Below are positions 23,829 to 33,742 of a stretch of 64,000 nucleotides of DNA, one piece after another. A model generated the notes under the pieces. It had not been told where the DNA came from and did no database searches. It saw only the letters and a program-made list of their open reading frames with translations. The stretch's first letter is position 1. Each line of letters opens with the position of its first letter. The position numbers and the translations under genes were made by a program. The DNA comes from Aquatica leii (Eukaryota; Arthropoda; Insecta; Coleoptera; Lampyridae), in the NCBI GenBank assembly GCA_035610365.1, contig CM069432.1, positions 277,921,482 to 277,985,481 on the forward strand, written 5' to 3'.

Positions 23829-23939
23829 TGGTAAATGACTACACGTAGTTTGAATCTATTTTTGTATGGCGAAAAGACCTAAGTAGTTGAAGCCATAATA
23901 AAAAAAAAACTATGAAAAGAGTGGAAACGATTTGACTTT

Positions 23940-24499
23940 TTTTATTGACTTTTTATTGATGTACAGATCATTTAGTAAATAACAGAGACGTTTTTTTATA
24001 TATGATGCTATTAAACGATCCTATTGAACTTGCGGCAGCTAAGAACGAAAGTTACATGCTAGCAACAGGTATAGGCAATATTGAGGTGATAAGTTTTGTG
24101 AGTAATAACGGGATAAATTGTAAAATACAAAATGTTTTATATGTGCCTAATTTAAAAAAAAAATTATTGCCTGTAAAGACAAATTCTATTTATAAATGGA
24201 ATAGTAAAGTTTATAAATATATTATAGGTATAGAAATTGGTACAAGAACCAAAAGTAATGGTATTTTAGAAAATGTGCACGTAATTTGTGGATCAGTAAC
24301 GCCCACGTCTTATGACGAAAATAGATATTTCATAACTTTTATTGGCGATTTTTTGAATTTTACTGCAGTACATTTATTAAAGCAGAAAAGTGAAGCTTTT
24401 AAAAATTTCAAGGACTTTTATTTTATTACAAAAACAGTGTATAAAACAACTATACGCAAAATAAGGTGTGATAATGAGAATGAATTTGTATCAGGGAAT
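23940..24499 (+). pseudogene. Copia polyprotein: pre-integrase and integrase core fragment
   Basis: TDHLVNNRDVFLY (about 23965-24004) follows a damaged protease-like segment. ILYVPNLKKKLLPV-like sequence follows (NVLYVPNLKKKLLPV, about 24130-24174). The integrase segment FITFIGDFLNFTAVHLL (about 24330-24380) holds the first Asp, and IRCDNENEFVSGNL (about 24456-24499) the second. The GAG-pre-integrase zinc finger is missing. The reading frame then runs straight into sequence of a gypsy element on the other strand, so the copia element is truncated at about 24499. Confidence 0.8.
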
Positions 24500-25700
24500 C
24501 TCGGATTTCTTCGATAGCTAATCTAAACTTATTTAATCTCGATCCGGGATCCTTAACATTGAATAACCATGTTGATGGTTTATGATCATTGTAAATATGA
24601 GATTTGATTCCGTAGAGATATGGTCTAAAGTGTTTTATTTTCCATATTATTGCCAAGAGTTCTTTCTCTATCGTACTATAATTTGATTCCGCTCGATCTA
24701 AAGTTTTGCTCGTGTATACTATTGGAAGATCCGAAGGTACTGAACCTTGGGACAAAACTGTTCCAATGGCAAATTTGCTTGCGTCAATTGTTAGATTGAA
24801 AGTTTTGGTAAAATCTAAAAATTGTATAATTGGTTCCAAAATTTATTTTTGTTTTAGAACTTCAAAAGAATTTTGTTGTAAACTGCTACATTCGAATTTT
24901 GCATCTTTCCATGAAAGTTTAGTTAGAGGTTGAGTAATTTGACTGAAATTTTCAATAAACCTTCCATAGTATACGGTGAGTCTTAAAAACAACTTAATTT
25001 GGAATTGCGAGCTGTTCTACTGCTTCTACTTTCTTTTTTTATCCGGCTTTACTCCTTCTTCAGTGATTAGATGTCCTAAATACATTATTCCTTTTTTTAG
25101 AAATTCGAATTTGTCCGGTTGAATTTTAATTTGTTGATGATCTAGTCTCTGAAATACTTCTTTCAACTTTTTATTGTGGTTTTCCAAAGTATCAGCATAG
25201 ACAACTATGTCGTCAAGATATACGAAACATCAAGTACCCTTTAGTCCTGTTAATACATTATCCATAAGCCTTTGGAAGGTTCCTGGAGAGTTTTTTAACC
25301 AAAACGGCGATTGTTTGACTTCTTAATGTCCTGTTAGCACTGTAAATGCATTTTTATTTGGTGGAATCCAGATGTTAAGTCAATCACCAAAAAATACTTT
25401 GAGTGATCTAGGCGTTCCAAAATTACTGCAATGTTGGGAAGAGGGTAGAGTCGAATACTGCGACATCATTTAATTTCTGATAATCGGCTACCATTCTCTA
25501 TTTGCGTGTCCCAGAGGCATCTAGTTTTTTAGAAACTATCCAGACAGGGAAGTTCCATAAAGATTTTGATGGTGTGATTATTCCTTGGTCCAGTAGACTT
25601 TCTATTTGCTTTTCTACTTCCTCTTTATGAATTTCTGGGAAACGATATACTTTTGTGTTGACACGAACTTTGTTAGTTGTAGGAATTTCATGTTGCACCG
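24500..25700 (-). pseudogene. Gypsy-1 reverse transcriptase and RNase H
   Basis: The minus-strand frame 25698-25498 opens the RT: VYRFPEIHKEEVEKQIESLL and IITPSKSLWNFPVWIVSKK, then a frameshift to RMVADYQKLND (about 25475-25510). The polymerase box FVYLDDIVVYAD is at about 25192-25227 with both aspartates intact, and IMYLGHLITEEGVKPDK follows (about 25040-25090). RNase H (24839-24500) reads FNLTIDASKFAIGTVLSQ, ESNYSTIEKELLAIIWKIKH and LNKFRLAIEEIRD. Multiple stops occur between the RT blocks. Confidence 0.85.
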
Positions 25701-26650
25701 AACTAAGAGTAAGATAAAAAATTGCCTTCTAATTGAAATATTTGATTATAACCTAAACATAGTTTAATTTAAGATTCCGTTTCTTCTAAGTTTAAATGAG
25801 ATAAACATTTTTTTTTGAGAATTTGTAATTGTTAGTATTCTTTAAGGTATTTGTTCGAGCGTTTTTTATTAAAATTGCAGAAATTGATTCCAGAGTGACT
25901 GAAATATTAGAAATTTTGACAAACTTTTCAGTTAGGTTTAGGATTGAAGTGAAAGCTGTGTTAGAGTTTGTATTGACTAAAAACTATGCTAGGACATAAA
26001 TGTACACTATCTAGAATTTCTTCGTTCGTTCTTCATTATCAATTAATTCTTCGATAATCTAAGGGTTTTTTATTTTTATTGGAATAATAGTTTCAGTTCT
26101 AGGTTGTATGACAAACATTTCATGCTCTTGAACAAGGTTTGAAGTTAGAACAGGAATAAAAACATGATTTAATTTTAAAGCTTCATTTAGAATAACAATT
26201 TTGCCTTTGTCATAGTTGATTTTGGATTTTAGAAAATCATTACCGATAGTACCGTCATACGCAATCGGAAAATAATTTTTAACACAATGGAATAAATATC
26301 TGTAAGATTTTGAATTAAGTTGAATGTCAAGGAAACAATATCACAAGTGTGAATTAATTCAGTCGAATTGTCAATTCCCTTTAATGATATTTTTTGTCTT
26401 CCTAACAAGCAGTATCATCTTGGAGTTGGTCAATTTTTATTAATAAAATATCGGCGCCTTTGTCTAATAAAAATTTATTTGATGAATTTTGAGTTTGAAT
26501 GGTAGGAAGATTTATGAATGTTGTAATGACGTTATAATTAATTATTGAAATTCGGCCTGGATTTGAATGGCTGACTTCTGCTTGGCCAAAATCAAAGTCC
26601 CTTGTGAGTTTAAAGAATTTATAGAATGTATTGGATTTGTTTTTAAAGAA
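25701..26650 (-). pseudogene. Gypsy-1 protease and PR-RT spacer, degenerate
   Basis: The only clear motif is LLDKGADILLI (minus, about 26440-26475), corresponding to the aspartic protease active site LLDTGADI with Thr changed to Lys. No continuous frame exceeds 60 codons. The region lies between the zinc knuckles and the RT, where the protease is expected in gypsy elements. Confidence 0.55.
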
Positions 26651-26766
26651 ATTTTCTTGATTCCTGTTCTTTTAATTATACTCGAGTTTCCTACAGTCCT
26701 GAATTAATTGACCTATTTTCTTGCAGTAGTTGCAAGTTTTGTAAGATGTTGCTTTTGGACAATGTA
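26651..26766. repeat. 116-bp direct repeat, left arm (target-site duplication)
   Basis: This arm matches 31386-31501 over 116 bp with two mismatches that I can see (ACCTATT/ACCCATT and TTGGACA/TTGCACA). It begins ATTTTCTTGATTCC and ends ACAATGTA. On the minus strand it encodes a gypsy zinc knuckle (CNYCKKIGQLIQDC, with His replaced by Gln). The two arms exactly border the minus-strand non-LTR element. Confidence 0.85.
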
Positions 26767-26844
26767 TATATAAGTTTAACTTTATTTGTTGCCATTTGGC
26801 TTACAAATTTGGTCGTGTTGTCTATACATATATATTACATTTTC

Positions 26845-28500
26845 TTATCCCTTCTCTCCCCTTAACTTTTTCCTCCTGCTCCATACTTCCTCTATCCATT
26901 CCGCTCCTTTTCCGTTTTCATCTAAGATTTCCTCTATTTTCATCACCTCTTCTCTTAGTTCCCTGCATTTCTGTCTCATGTGGTTAAGGTCTTCCGTTTC
27001 TTCTCCACATAGCCTGCACATTTTTTCTGGTTCTTCTTTCCAATATTTGTTCCCTAACTCCTCGTTGCCACATCTGAACCTTGCTACCATTTTTTTCTTT
27101 TTGTTGCTTTTAATCTCTCTATCTTTTAAATATTCCGCCACTCCTTCACCCTTGATATCTTTATAATTCCTATTATATCTGCCCTCTTTTATCTTTGTCC
27201 ATCTTTCTTGTGTTTTCTATGTCTCTATCTCTCCTTATTATTTTTTCCCTTACCCCTACTCCCTCTTCTCTTAATCTCTCCACTTCTTCACTCGCGTACC
27301 CGTTTCTTTTGTAATACTCTTCTCTGCCCTCCTGCCCGTACTTCACTTTCCCTACCTTTATCTCTTTCCAACATTCTTGCAGTATTTTGCAATCTGTTCT
27401 TTCCCTCATTTCTTCCTCGTATTTTATTGCTCTTTTTCCTGTCTCTCCCCTTATTTTTTCTATCTGTACCTCCTCTCTCACAATATACCCCGTTGTATCC
27501 CTGTCCAATCCTAACACCCATCTCCAGTATTTTTCCTGTAGCCCTTCTACCTCCCTCCACTCCTTCCAGTCCCATATTTCCGCTCCATACATTACCACCC
27601 CCTTTATTAATTTTTCAAACAACAATTTTCTTTTTTTATATCCATCTTGAATACTCTTTCCCCACACCCCAGACTTGTCCTATTAGCCTGTTTCCTTTCT
27701 TCACCCTTTCCTTTATGTGTTCTCCCTCTTTATTATCCTGTTTCATCGTGTAGCCCAGGTATGTAAATTCCTTCACTTGTTGCACTTTCTCATCACTCCA
27801 TCTCCACTCCTCTCTTTTTCCTTTCCCCCCTCCTTTTCTAAATATCATTATCTTTGTTTTCTCCGTGTTTACTTCCATTTCTTTTTTTTTTTTTCATGTA
27901 TTTTTCTAGCGTTTTCATCATCTCTTTCATTTCCTTTTCCTCCTTAGCCACCAGCACTATGTCATCCGCATACGCCAACGACCATACCTTAGCTTTCCCT
28001 ACCACTATCCCTCCTGTCTGTTGTCCTCTCATTGTCTCTTCCAGATCCCCCGTATATACTGAGAACAGGCTTGGGCTCAGTGGACATCTCTGCCTCAACC
28101 CTCTCTTTGTGATGAATTTCTCGCTCTCTTCCCCATTCACTTTAACCCTGCTCTTCGTTTCTTCGTAGATTTCCTCTATTCTTTGTATTAATCTTTCATT
28201 GATTTTTTTTCTTTTCATATATTCCCACAGCTTTTCCCTATTCACTTTGTCAAAAGCAGCTTTTAGATCTACGAATAGTGCCACCATTTTCCCTCTTTTT
28301 TTTTCTAGTTCTTTATTTGCCAAGTGTTTCAGTATATATATATATGTTGTCTATCGCCCTTCTTCCTTTTCTGAATCCCGCTTGTCAGTCTGGTACCAAA
28401 CTTCTTTCCTCTATTTCCTTCTGTAGTCTTTCTTGCAGTATTGTCGCATATAATTTGTATGCCGTGCTCAATAATGTTACCCCTCTATAATTCTTGACTT
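26845..28500 (-). pseudogene. Family B reverse transcriptase and C-terminal finger
   Basis: Minus strand. RT motif A VDLKAAFDKVNREKLW is at about 28210-28260, motif B LRQRCPLSPSLFSVY at about 28055-28100 (QG changed to QR), and motif C LAYADDIVLVAKEE at about 27940-27985 with both Asp intact. Thumb EFTYLGYTMKQDNKEG lies at about 27720-27770. Then come VVMYGAEIWDWKEW (about 27555-27600) and the C-terminal finger CRLCGEETEDLNHMRQKC (about 26968-27021). Frameshifts occur near 27650, 27880 and 28330. Upstream, SQTGKRDSE-type sequence with frame breaks around 28340-28500 covers RT motifs 1-2. Confidence 0.88.
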
Positions 28501-28574
28501 TATTTTTTTTCGCCTTTTTTATAGATTGGGCATATTAGTCCCTCTCTCCATCTCTCTGGGAATCCTTCCCCTTT

Positions 28575-29152
28575 TCATATTTTGTTTAGTATTTCCGTCA
28601 TCCTTTTTGCTACACTTTCTCCCCGTATATCCACTCTTCTCCTTGTATCCCATCTTCTCCTGTCACCTTTCCTTTTTATATTCTTTATCGCCTCTATTAC
28701 TTCTTCTTCACTTATTCTATCCCTATCTCCTTCTTCCTGTCTTACTACCGCGTCTTTTCTTTTTTCTTTTTTCTGCTTTTGTTCTTCCCCTCCCAACAGA
28801 TTCCGAAAATATATCTCCCATTCTTTAATTTGTATTCCCTTTGTCGTCGTGTTTTTTTCCTCTGTTTCTTTAGGTACTTCCATACATCTTCTTCCGTTTT
28901 TATTCCTTTGATCTGCTCCTCTTGTTTCTTTTTGTTTTCTTCCTTCTTTCTGTCGCATGTTTTTGTATCTTTTACTGCTTCTTTGTATTCTCCTTTTTCT
29001 TTTCTCCCTTTTTTCCACTGTCTTAATGCTCTTCTTGCATTTTTCTTTGCTTCCTTGCATTCTCTATCCCACCATTTCTTCCATCCTGTTTTCTTCCTCT
29101 TCCATTTTTTAAATCTGACTCTCTCTGTTGCTTTCTCCATCATCTCTCTCAT
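28575..29152 (-). pseudogene. Family B linker between endonuclease and RT
   Basis: Two overlapping minus-strand frames (29152-28745 and 29060-28575) together encode a Lys/Glu/Arg-rich linker (KKWWDRECKEAKKNARRALR at about 29030-29090), then RDRISEEEVIEAIKNIKRKG, which matches the segment just before the RT fingers. One frameshift in the overlap joins them. The WWDxECKxAKxxAR pattern is common between EN and RT in insect non-LTR polyproteins. Confidence 0.75.
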
Positions 29153-29220
29153 TTCCTCTACACTTTCTTGTAATTCCTTCCCTATCCATACCGTTTTCCC
29201 TATTTTCTCTTTATATCTTT

Positions 29221-30132
29221 TTATACCATCTTCTGTCCACTTTTTTTTGTTATTGTTATGTACTTCTCCTCTTCCTCTCTCTCTTCTCTTTCCCTTCCTT
29301 CCATTGTCAATTCTAGTGGTTGATGGTCTGACTCTACCCTTTCTCCCACCTTAAATGTCTTTACCTTTTCTGCGGCCTCTTCATTTGTCATTACAAAATC
29401 TATTATTGATTCTCCCCTTCCTCCTATGTACGTAAATTCCCCCTTTCCATCTTCTTCTCTGTTCCCGTTCATTATTTCCCACCCTTTTTCGTTGCACAAT
29501 TCCAGTAGCTCTTCTCCCTCTTTATTTATCACCTTGTCCTTTGTTTGCATCTTTCCCGTCCCTTTTCTTTCTTGTATTCCCCCTTCTTCTCCTATTCTTG
29601 CGTTGAAGTCCACACCTACTATTATCAATGCCTCTTCCCTCTCTTCTATCATCTCTTCTATGTTTTTCCTTGTCTCTTTCATTCTACTGCTATAAACCGT
29701 CACTACTTTTATTTTTGTTTTTCCCCACTGTATGTTCCTTTCTACAACTCCTCTTCTCTGTTGCACTTTCCCTTTCTTTTCCTGGCTCAACCATTTTTTT
29801 CTTATTCCCGTTATTATACCCCCCTTTGCTCTCCCTTTTTTCTTTTCTCTTTCTGCATGTTGCACCACCCACTCAAATTCCCCTGGCAACTCTTTTTCCC
29901 ACCACTCCCATTCTTTTTCTTCCATCCATGTTTCCTGTAATCCCACTACATCGTGTTCCTTGATGTACTTCCAGAAATCATGTTCCTTGTTTTTTATTCC
30001 CGCTACGTTCCAAAACAATACTCTCAGCTCGCTCACCTCCCCCTGTGCTTCTTCCTTACTTTCTTTTTTTCCTCCTTCTTTTTCTTTTTCATTTCCATCT
30101 CTCATTATTCCTTTTCTTTGCCATTTCGTCAA
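29221..30132 (-). CDS. Family B AP-endonuclease domain (intact frame)
   Basis: A 303-residue open frame on the minus strand with all EN landmarks: LRVLFWNVAGIKNK (about 30010-30051), VVGLQETWMEEKEW (about 29920-29965), GVDFNARIGEEGG (about 29580-29620), FTYIGGRGESIIDFVMTNEE (about 29375-29435) and SDHQPLEL (about 29305-29328). It nicks chromosomal DNA for target-primed reverse transcription. The frame has no internal stop, so this domain is much better preserved than in family A. It is part of the larger polyprotein rather than a free-standing gene. Confidence 0.88.
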   Translation of the reverse strand: MTKWQRKGIMRDGNEKEKEGGKKESKEEAQGEVSELRVLFWNVAGIKNKEHDFWKYIKEHDVVGLQETWMEEKEWEWWEKELPGEFEWVVQHAEREKKKGRAKGGIITGIRKKWLSQEKKGKVQQRRGVVERNIQWGKTKIKVVTVYSSRMKETRKNIEEMIEEREEALIIVGVDFNARIGEEGGIQERKGTGKMQTKDKVINKEGEELLELCNEKGWEIMNGNREEDGKGEFTYIGGRGESIIDFVMTNEEAAEKVKTFKVGERVESDHQPLELTMEGREREEREEEEKYITITKKSGQKMV

Positions 30133-30215
30133 CTTTCTCTCCTTTACCCCCCCCTTTGCCTTTTAGTTTTTTGTTTTTGGTTCCCCAATTTCTCTCCCCT
30201 TTCTCTGCTCAGTCC

Positions 30216-30938
30216 CTATCCTTGTCGTTCCATATGTATCTGTCTCCGTCTATCTCCATTTTTCTGTACCCTACCCATACTCTTTTCCTTCCGCTCTTTT
30301 TCCACCGCTATGTTCATTATTTCTCTTTGCACTCTTCTTTCCTCCCATGTCAAATCGTGACTTATATATATTCTTGTATTCTTTAATTTCTTCTTCTCCG
30401 CCATTACCTTCTGTTTTTCCTCCCATCCTCCGATTTCCGCCACCACCATCTCATTTTTCTTCTCTTTGTTTCTTACTGTCACTTTTTCACCTCTACTTTT
30501 ACATTTAATTTTTCTTCCAGCATCACTGCTAAATCTTTTTGTGGTTTTTCACTTCTCCACCCCTTTATCACAATGTTATTCTTTCTTTTCCATCTTTCCT
30601 CGTCTTCCGCTTTTTCTCCAGTTTTTCTATTCTCTCCACCAGTTTCTCTTTTTCTTTCTCCCACTTCTTTTCTCTTTCTACCATTTCTTTTTCATTTCTT
30701 TGATTTCTTGTCTTATTCCTTGCATATTTTCTTCCATCTGTTTCATCATTTCTCTCATTAATTCTTTTAACTCCTCCATTTCTTTCCTTTCTTCTTCTGT
30801 TCTTGAGGTTTTTCCTTCGCTTTCCTCCGATAACTTTTTAATGTCTGGTGATCTTATTGTTTTCTTTCCTCTTTCAAATATTTGTTGCCTTTCTTTTTCC
30901 TCTTCCTCTCTCTCTCTTTTATTCATCCCTTTCCCCAC
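30216..30938 (-). pseudogene. Family B N-terminal coiled coil and RRM-like region
   Basis: The minus strand starts at 30938 (MGKGMNKREREEEEKERQQI) and runs through a Met/Glu/Lys heptad coiled coil (EELKELMREMMKQMEENMQG). A frameshift near 30680 leads to ERWKRKNNIVIKGWRSEKPQ (about 30540-30600), the same position as RRTNIIIRGME of family A. Then comes AVMLEEKLNVKVEVKK. Another frame (30482-30216) continues with MTVRNKEKKNEMVVAEIGGW and a region like L1 ORF1p. The function is inferred to be RNA binding. Confidence 0.7.
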
Positions 30939-31385
30939 TTTTTTTATATCTTATTTATTTATTTATTTATTTATTTTTAAATTTAATTTTTTATTTAATT
31001 TTTTTAAATTTATTATTATTTTTTTTTTCTTAATTCCTCCTTACCATCTTTTCTTATAATAATATAATATATAAATAAAAATATATACATCACCGTTATC
31101 AAGTGCGCCCTTGACCTTTAAACTAGTCCACGATACCCGCTCGAATTTCCACACGTTATCTGAGCTCGCCTTTACCTTCTTAACCATAAATTTAATGTAA
31201 TTATTCACTACTTACATTAAAACTGAACTTCTAATTAGTTCCTTAACTGGATCTACTTCACAATTCTCAACACGCATACGTTTATTCACCAGTTTAATGT
31301 TTACAGCATAATCACTTTAATGTATCCAAAACTCCGCAATAATATTAACCAAAACACGTTCTCACTCAACCACCTTTAAAACACG

Positions 31386-31501
31386 ATTTTCTTGATTCCT
31401 GTTCTTTTAATTATACTCGAGTTTCCTACAGTCCTGAATTAATTGACCCATTTTCTTGCAGTAGTTGCAAGTTTTGTAAGATGTTGCTTTTGCACAATGT
31501 A
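31386..31501. repeat. 116-bp direct repeat, right arm (target-site duplication)
   Basis: Partner of 26651-26766. Beyond its right end the gypsy Gag knuckle region continues without a break (minus-strand frame 31654-31439), which shows that this arm is in the original context. Confidence 0.85.
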
Positions 31502-31890
31502 ATTTTGCCTGTTTGTATCTTGAACATTTTTTGTGTTTTGGAATGTTCGATTGCTTTGTTCTTTACTTAAAAATTTATGAGAATTTTGGTTTTGTTTGAA
31601 CTTACAATTTGACGTGTTGTGATTGTTTCTATTGCATATTGAACAATATTTCATATTTGTATTATAAAAGTTTTGAAATTTTTGCTTTTTTGATTTTGAT
31701 TCTTATTTTTCTAATAAACTAATTGCAATTGCTGATTCTAAATCTTTGGGGTTTTGAGATTTAACTAACAACGCAATATCTTTTTGTAATCCAACGCGTG
31801 TAATGCTTGTGATTTCAAAAGATCTGAACAAGACTTTAATGATTCGCCAGTTGTACTTGCATCTAAAGAATTTATTAATGTTAGCAATTT
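31439..31890 (-). pseudogene. Gypsy-1 Gag C-terminus with zinc knuckles
   Basis: The minus strand reads LDASTTGESLKSCSDLLKSQ (about 31800-31865, Gag core tail), then ESAIAISLLEK (about 31703-31735), then MKYCSICNRNNHNTSNCKFK (31654 downward) with knuckle CSICNRNNHNTSNC, and finally a second knuckle with the duplicated sequence CNYCKKMGQLIQDC at about 31436-31477 (His to Gln). These are the nucleic-acid-binding parts of a gypsy nucleocapsid. The frame is broken between the Gag core and the knuckles. Confidence 0.75.
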
Positions 31891-33140
31891 TCGATTTCTG
31901 TCCAGTGATCTGAATGTCAACTTGAAGAGATTCAAGTAAACGTGGGTAAACGGCGGGAGTAACTATGCCTCTCTTTTCCAACGTAAAATCATTACACTTA
32001 TTAAGAGTCAATACGAAAACTCGGTTACCAAAATTCAATGCAGCGCTAACTTTACCGACCCGATTAAATTCAACAGAGGGGTTAATCAAAGTGACCCTCT
32101 CTCGCCGGCTCTTTTCAACATGATGTTGGACTATTGAATCACTAAACTCAATTCTCAAAATGAAGGCCTCCCATTGGATCGATTAAGTGCTTCGGTGCTG
32201 GCGTACGCAGACGATCTTCTTGTTTTTGGTAGGGACGGCTTCAGTGCACAATTTTCACTGAACATCTGTAGTAATTTCTATAATATACGCGGACTTGAAG
32301 TCAACGCAAGTAAGTGCATGTCATGTGTTACTGAAATCGTTCCTCGCAAGAAAAAGTTTTATCTTTCCGATTTTCCTCTAACCAAACAGGATAAAGCTAC
32401 TTCTTCCCTCTCACCCTCTCAATCTTTTTCCTAACTTGTGTCCTCTTATACGGATGGAACGTTCGTCTCGCTTTTCAACAGCTTTGAGGAGCGGTTTATT
32501 AATCTCAGAAAACCTCCACTGAAACCATATCAGCAACTGGACCTATTTAAACACCATCTTATTCCTAAATTGCTTATTCACACATTTCTTATGAGAATCG
32601 ACCACTTTCTAAGATTTTATATTAAAAAGATTCTACACTTTCCACACTGTCTCCCCGATGCTGCACTTTACGCCTCAATTCGGAACGGTGGTATTGGTAT
32701 ATTCAACTTTCGAGTCAATGCTCACGACATCCTATACCGTCGTATAAGGAATCTCGTAAACTACGACTCACCACTCGCCATGGCAATTGCAGGCCACCAA
32801 CACACTCTTAAATTTACTGGAAAAGTAATACATATGAATCGGGGTCGAAAAGTCTAGCATTAAATGCTACTGGACTGAGAAATTGGAGACCTCATACGCA
32901 GGTAATGGACTGGTCCAGGGTTTTCGCAACACCCATAGCGGTGCCTGGATCAGTAAGGCCCCACCCCATTGGTCCGGATCGGACATTATAAGGGCTCTTC
33001 ATTTGAGGTTTAACATTCTACCATGTCCCGGTGGAGTCCAAAACTTTGGAAATCACGTTCCATGCAGAGCTGGCTGTGCGCAACGGGAAAACTTGTCTCG
33101 CATCCTACAGAAGTGCCCGTTGCTGTTTTAGTTAACTTCC
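31891..33140 (+). pseudogene. R2-like non-LTR retrotransposon fragment (RT to C-terminal finger)
   Basis: The plus strand reads KIITLIKSQYENS (about 31988), then FNRGVNQSDPLSPALFNMML (about 32068-32127; motif B, G replaced by S), then VLAYADDLLVFGRDG (about 32201-32245; motif C intact), GLEVNASKCM (thumb), then KPPLKPYQQLDLFKHHLIPK (about 32502-32560) and LPDAALYASIRNGGIGIFNF (about 32653-32712). The finger CRAGCAQRENLSRILQKC lies at about 33064-33117, with Arg where His is usual. The LKPxQxLxL..LIPxL, LP.DA....GGxGI and C-terminal C-C-H-C patterns belong to the R2/NeSL group of elements, which carry a restriction-like endonuclease. Stops lie at about 32136, 32434 and 32857. The endonuclease is not recognisable downstream. 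Confidence 0.75.
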
Positions 33141-33742
33141 GATTTTGCAACTATCAATGAATGCCAAAAGATAATTAGACTAAATTGTCATGCAGTTCAT
33201 AAAACTGATCGTTGTTAACAAACACTTGACTTCTTTAAGTTAGTTTGGTCAAATTTCAGTAACCAGTTTTTAAACACCTGGTCCTTACAACTTCTTTATA
33301 ACACTGCAAAAGTTCAATAAATTACCGTTGAGGTTTCTTTCTCATCAAATGAAAAATCTGCAAACAAACAAGTAGTGAAGTTGCAAATGAAGTGTTTTAA
33401 TTTATTCTGATTACCTTGAACTTAGTTTTTCTAAAATATGTTACTATTTAATTACAAAAAAATTGCCACTAAGTACCAACGTTCAGAAACATAACCTAAA
33501 ATGTTTAATGTACAAACGAAACTTTTTTTACTGTATACGTACCTTTCAAACTAATGCAATAGCATCTATACGGTCCTGAATAATTTTTTTTTTATTTTTA
33601 AATTTGGAACACGGAACATCCATACACATCTTTAAAATTATGTTTTTATAATTCATTATACTGTACGGCAATAGCTTTGACTTGTACCGAAATAAAATTG
33701 GTCAAACACAACGCACAGTGTTGTCTAATCGCAAATAAACAT
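33141..33742. other. AT-rich spacer left of the LTR element
   Basis: No gene seen. It may contain the decayed end of the R2-like fragment. It ends with ACAT (33739-33742), one copy of the target-site duplication of the LTR retrotransposon. Confidence 0.5.

Larger units (their letters stand above)
17369..23905 (+). mobile_element. RNase H-bearing (I-like) non-LTR retrotransposon inserted in copia
   Basis: The element starts with a GC-rich leader (ACGAAACCCCCGCAGGGGG at about 17370) and ends in GAAGCCATAATAAAAAAAAAA at about 23890-23905. It encodes Gag with three zinc knuckles, then AP-endonuclease, RT, a connection region, RNase H and a C-terminal finger. It sits between the two halves of a copia polyprotein. 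RNase H plus a CCHC Gag points to the I superfamily (I, Nimb or a related clade); the exact clade is not resolved. The RT palm is deleted and the RNase H is split by another insert. No clear target-site duplication was found. Confidence 0.85.
26767..31385 (-). mobile_element. Non-LTR retrotransposon, family B (near full length), inserted in gypsy-1
   Basis: This 4.62-kb element lies between the arms of a 116-bp direct repeat. On the minus strand it encodes an N-terminal coiled coil, a complete AP-endonuclease, RT and a C-terminal finger, in the same order and style as family A but clearly diverged. Its coding strand is so purine-rich that the plus strand reads as a 4-kb pyrimidine tract, which produces many false plus-strand frames. 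The 5' leader (31060-31385) and the short 3' tail (26767-26840, with GTAAGCCAAATGGC) are non-coding. Frameshifts are present, but the catalytic motifs are retained. Confidence 0.9.
24500..31890 (-). mobile_element. Gypsy-type LTR retrotransposon relic 1 (interrupted, LTRs not found)
   Basis: Read on the minus strand from right to left: Gag tail (31890-31700), zinc knuckles (31654-31386), then a 4.6-kb non-LTR insert, a second copy of the knuckle region (26766-26651), protease (about 26480), RT (25700-24850) and RNase H (24839-24500). The integrase and both LTRs are absent. The left end is cut off exactly against the copia fragment and the right end against an R2-like fragment. It is heavily broken. 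Confidence 0.8.

Noticed and set aside
30953..31030. TTTA/TTTAATT low-complexity tract
   Set aside because: Simple AT-rich repeat in the 5' part of the family B element; no further significance.
26786..31033. Many long plus-strand frames rich in Phe, Leu, Ser and Pro
   Set aside because: They are the complement of the purine-rich minus-strand non-LTR ORF; composition alone keeps them open and none shows a domain.
31703..32158. 151-residue minus-strand frame
   Set aside because: Its right two thirds are antisense to the R2-like RT on the plus strand; only the left part covers gypsy Gag, and mostly in the wrong frame.
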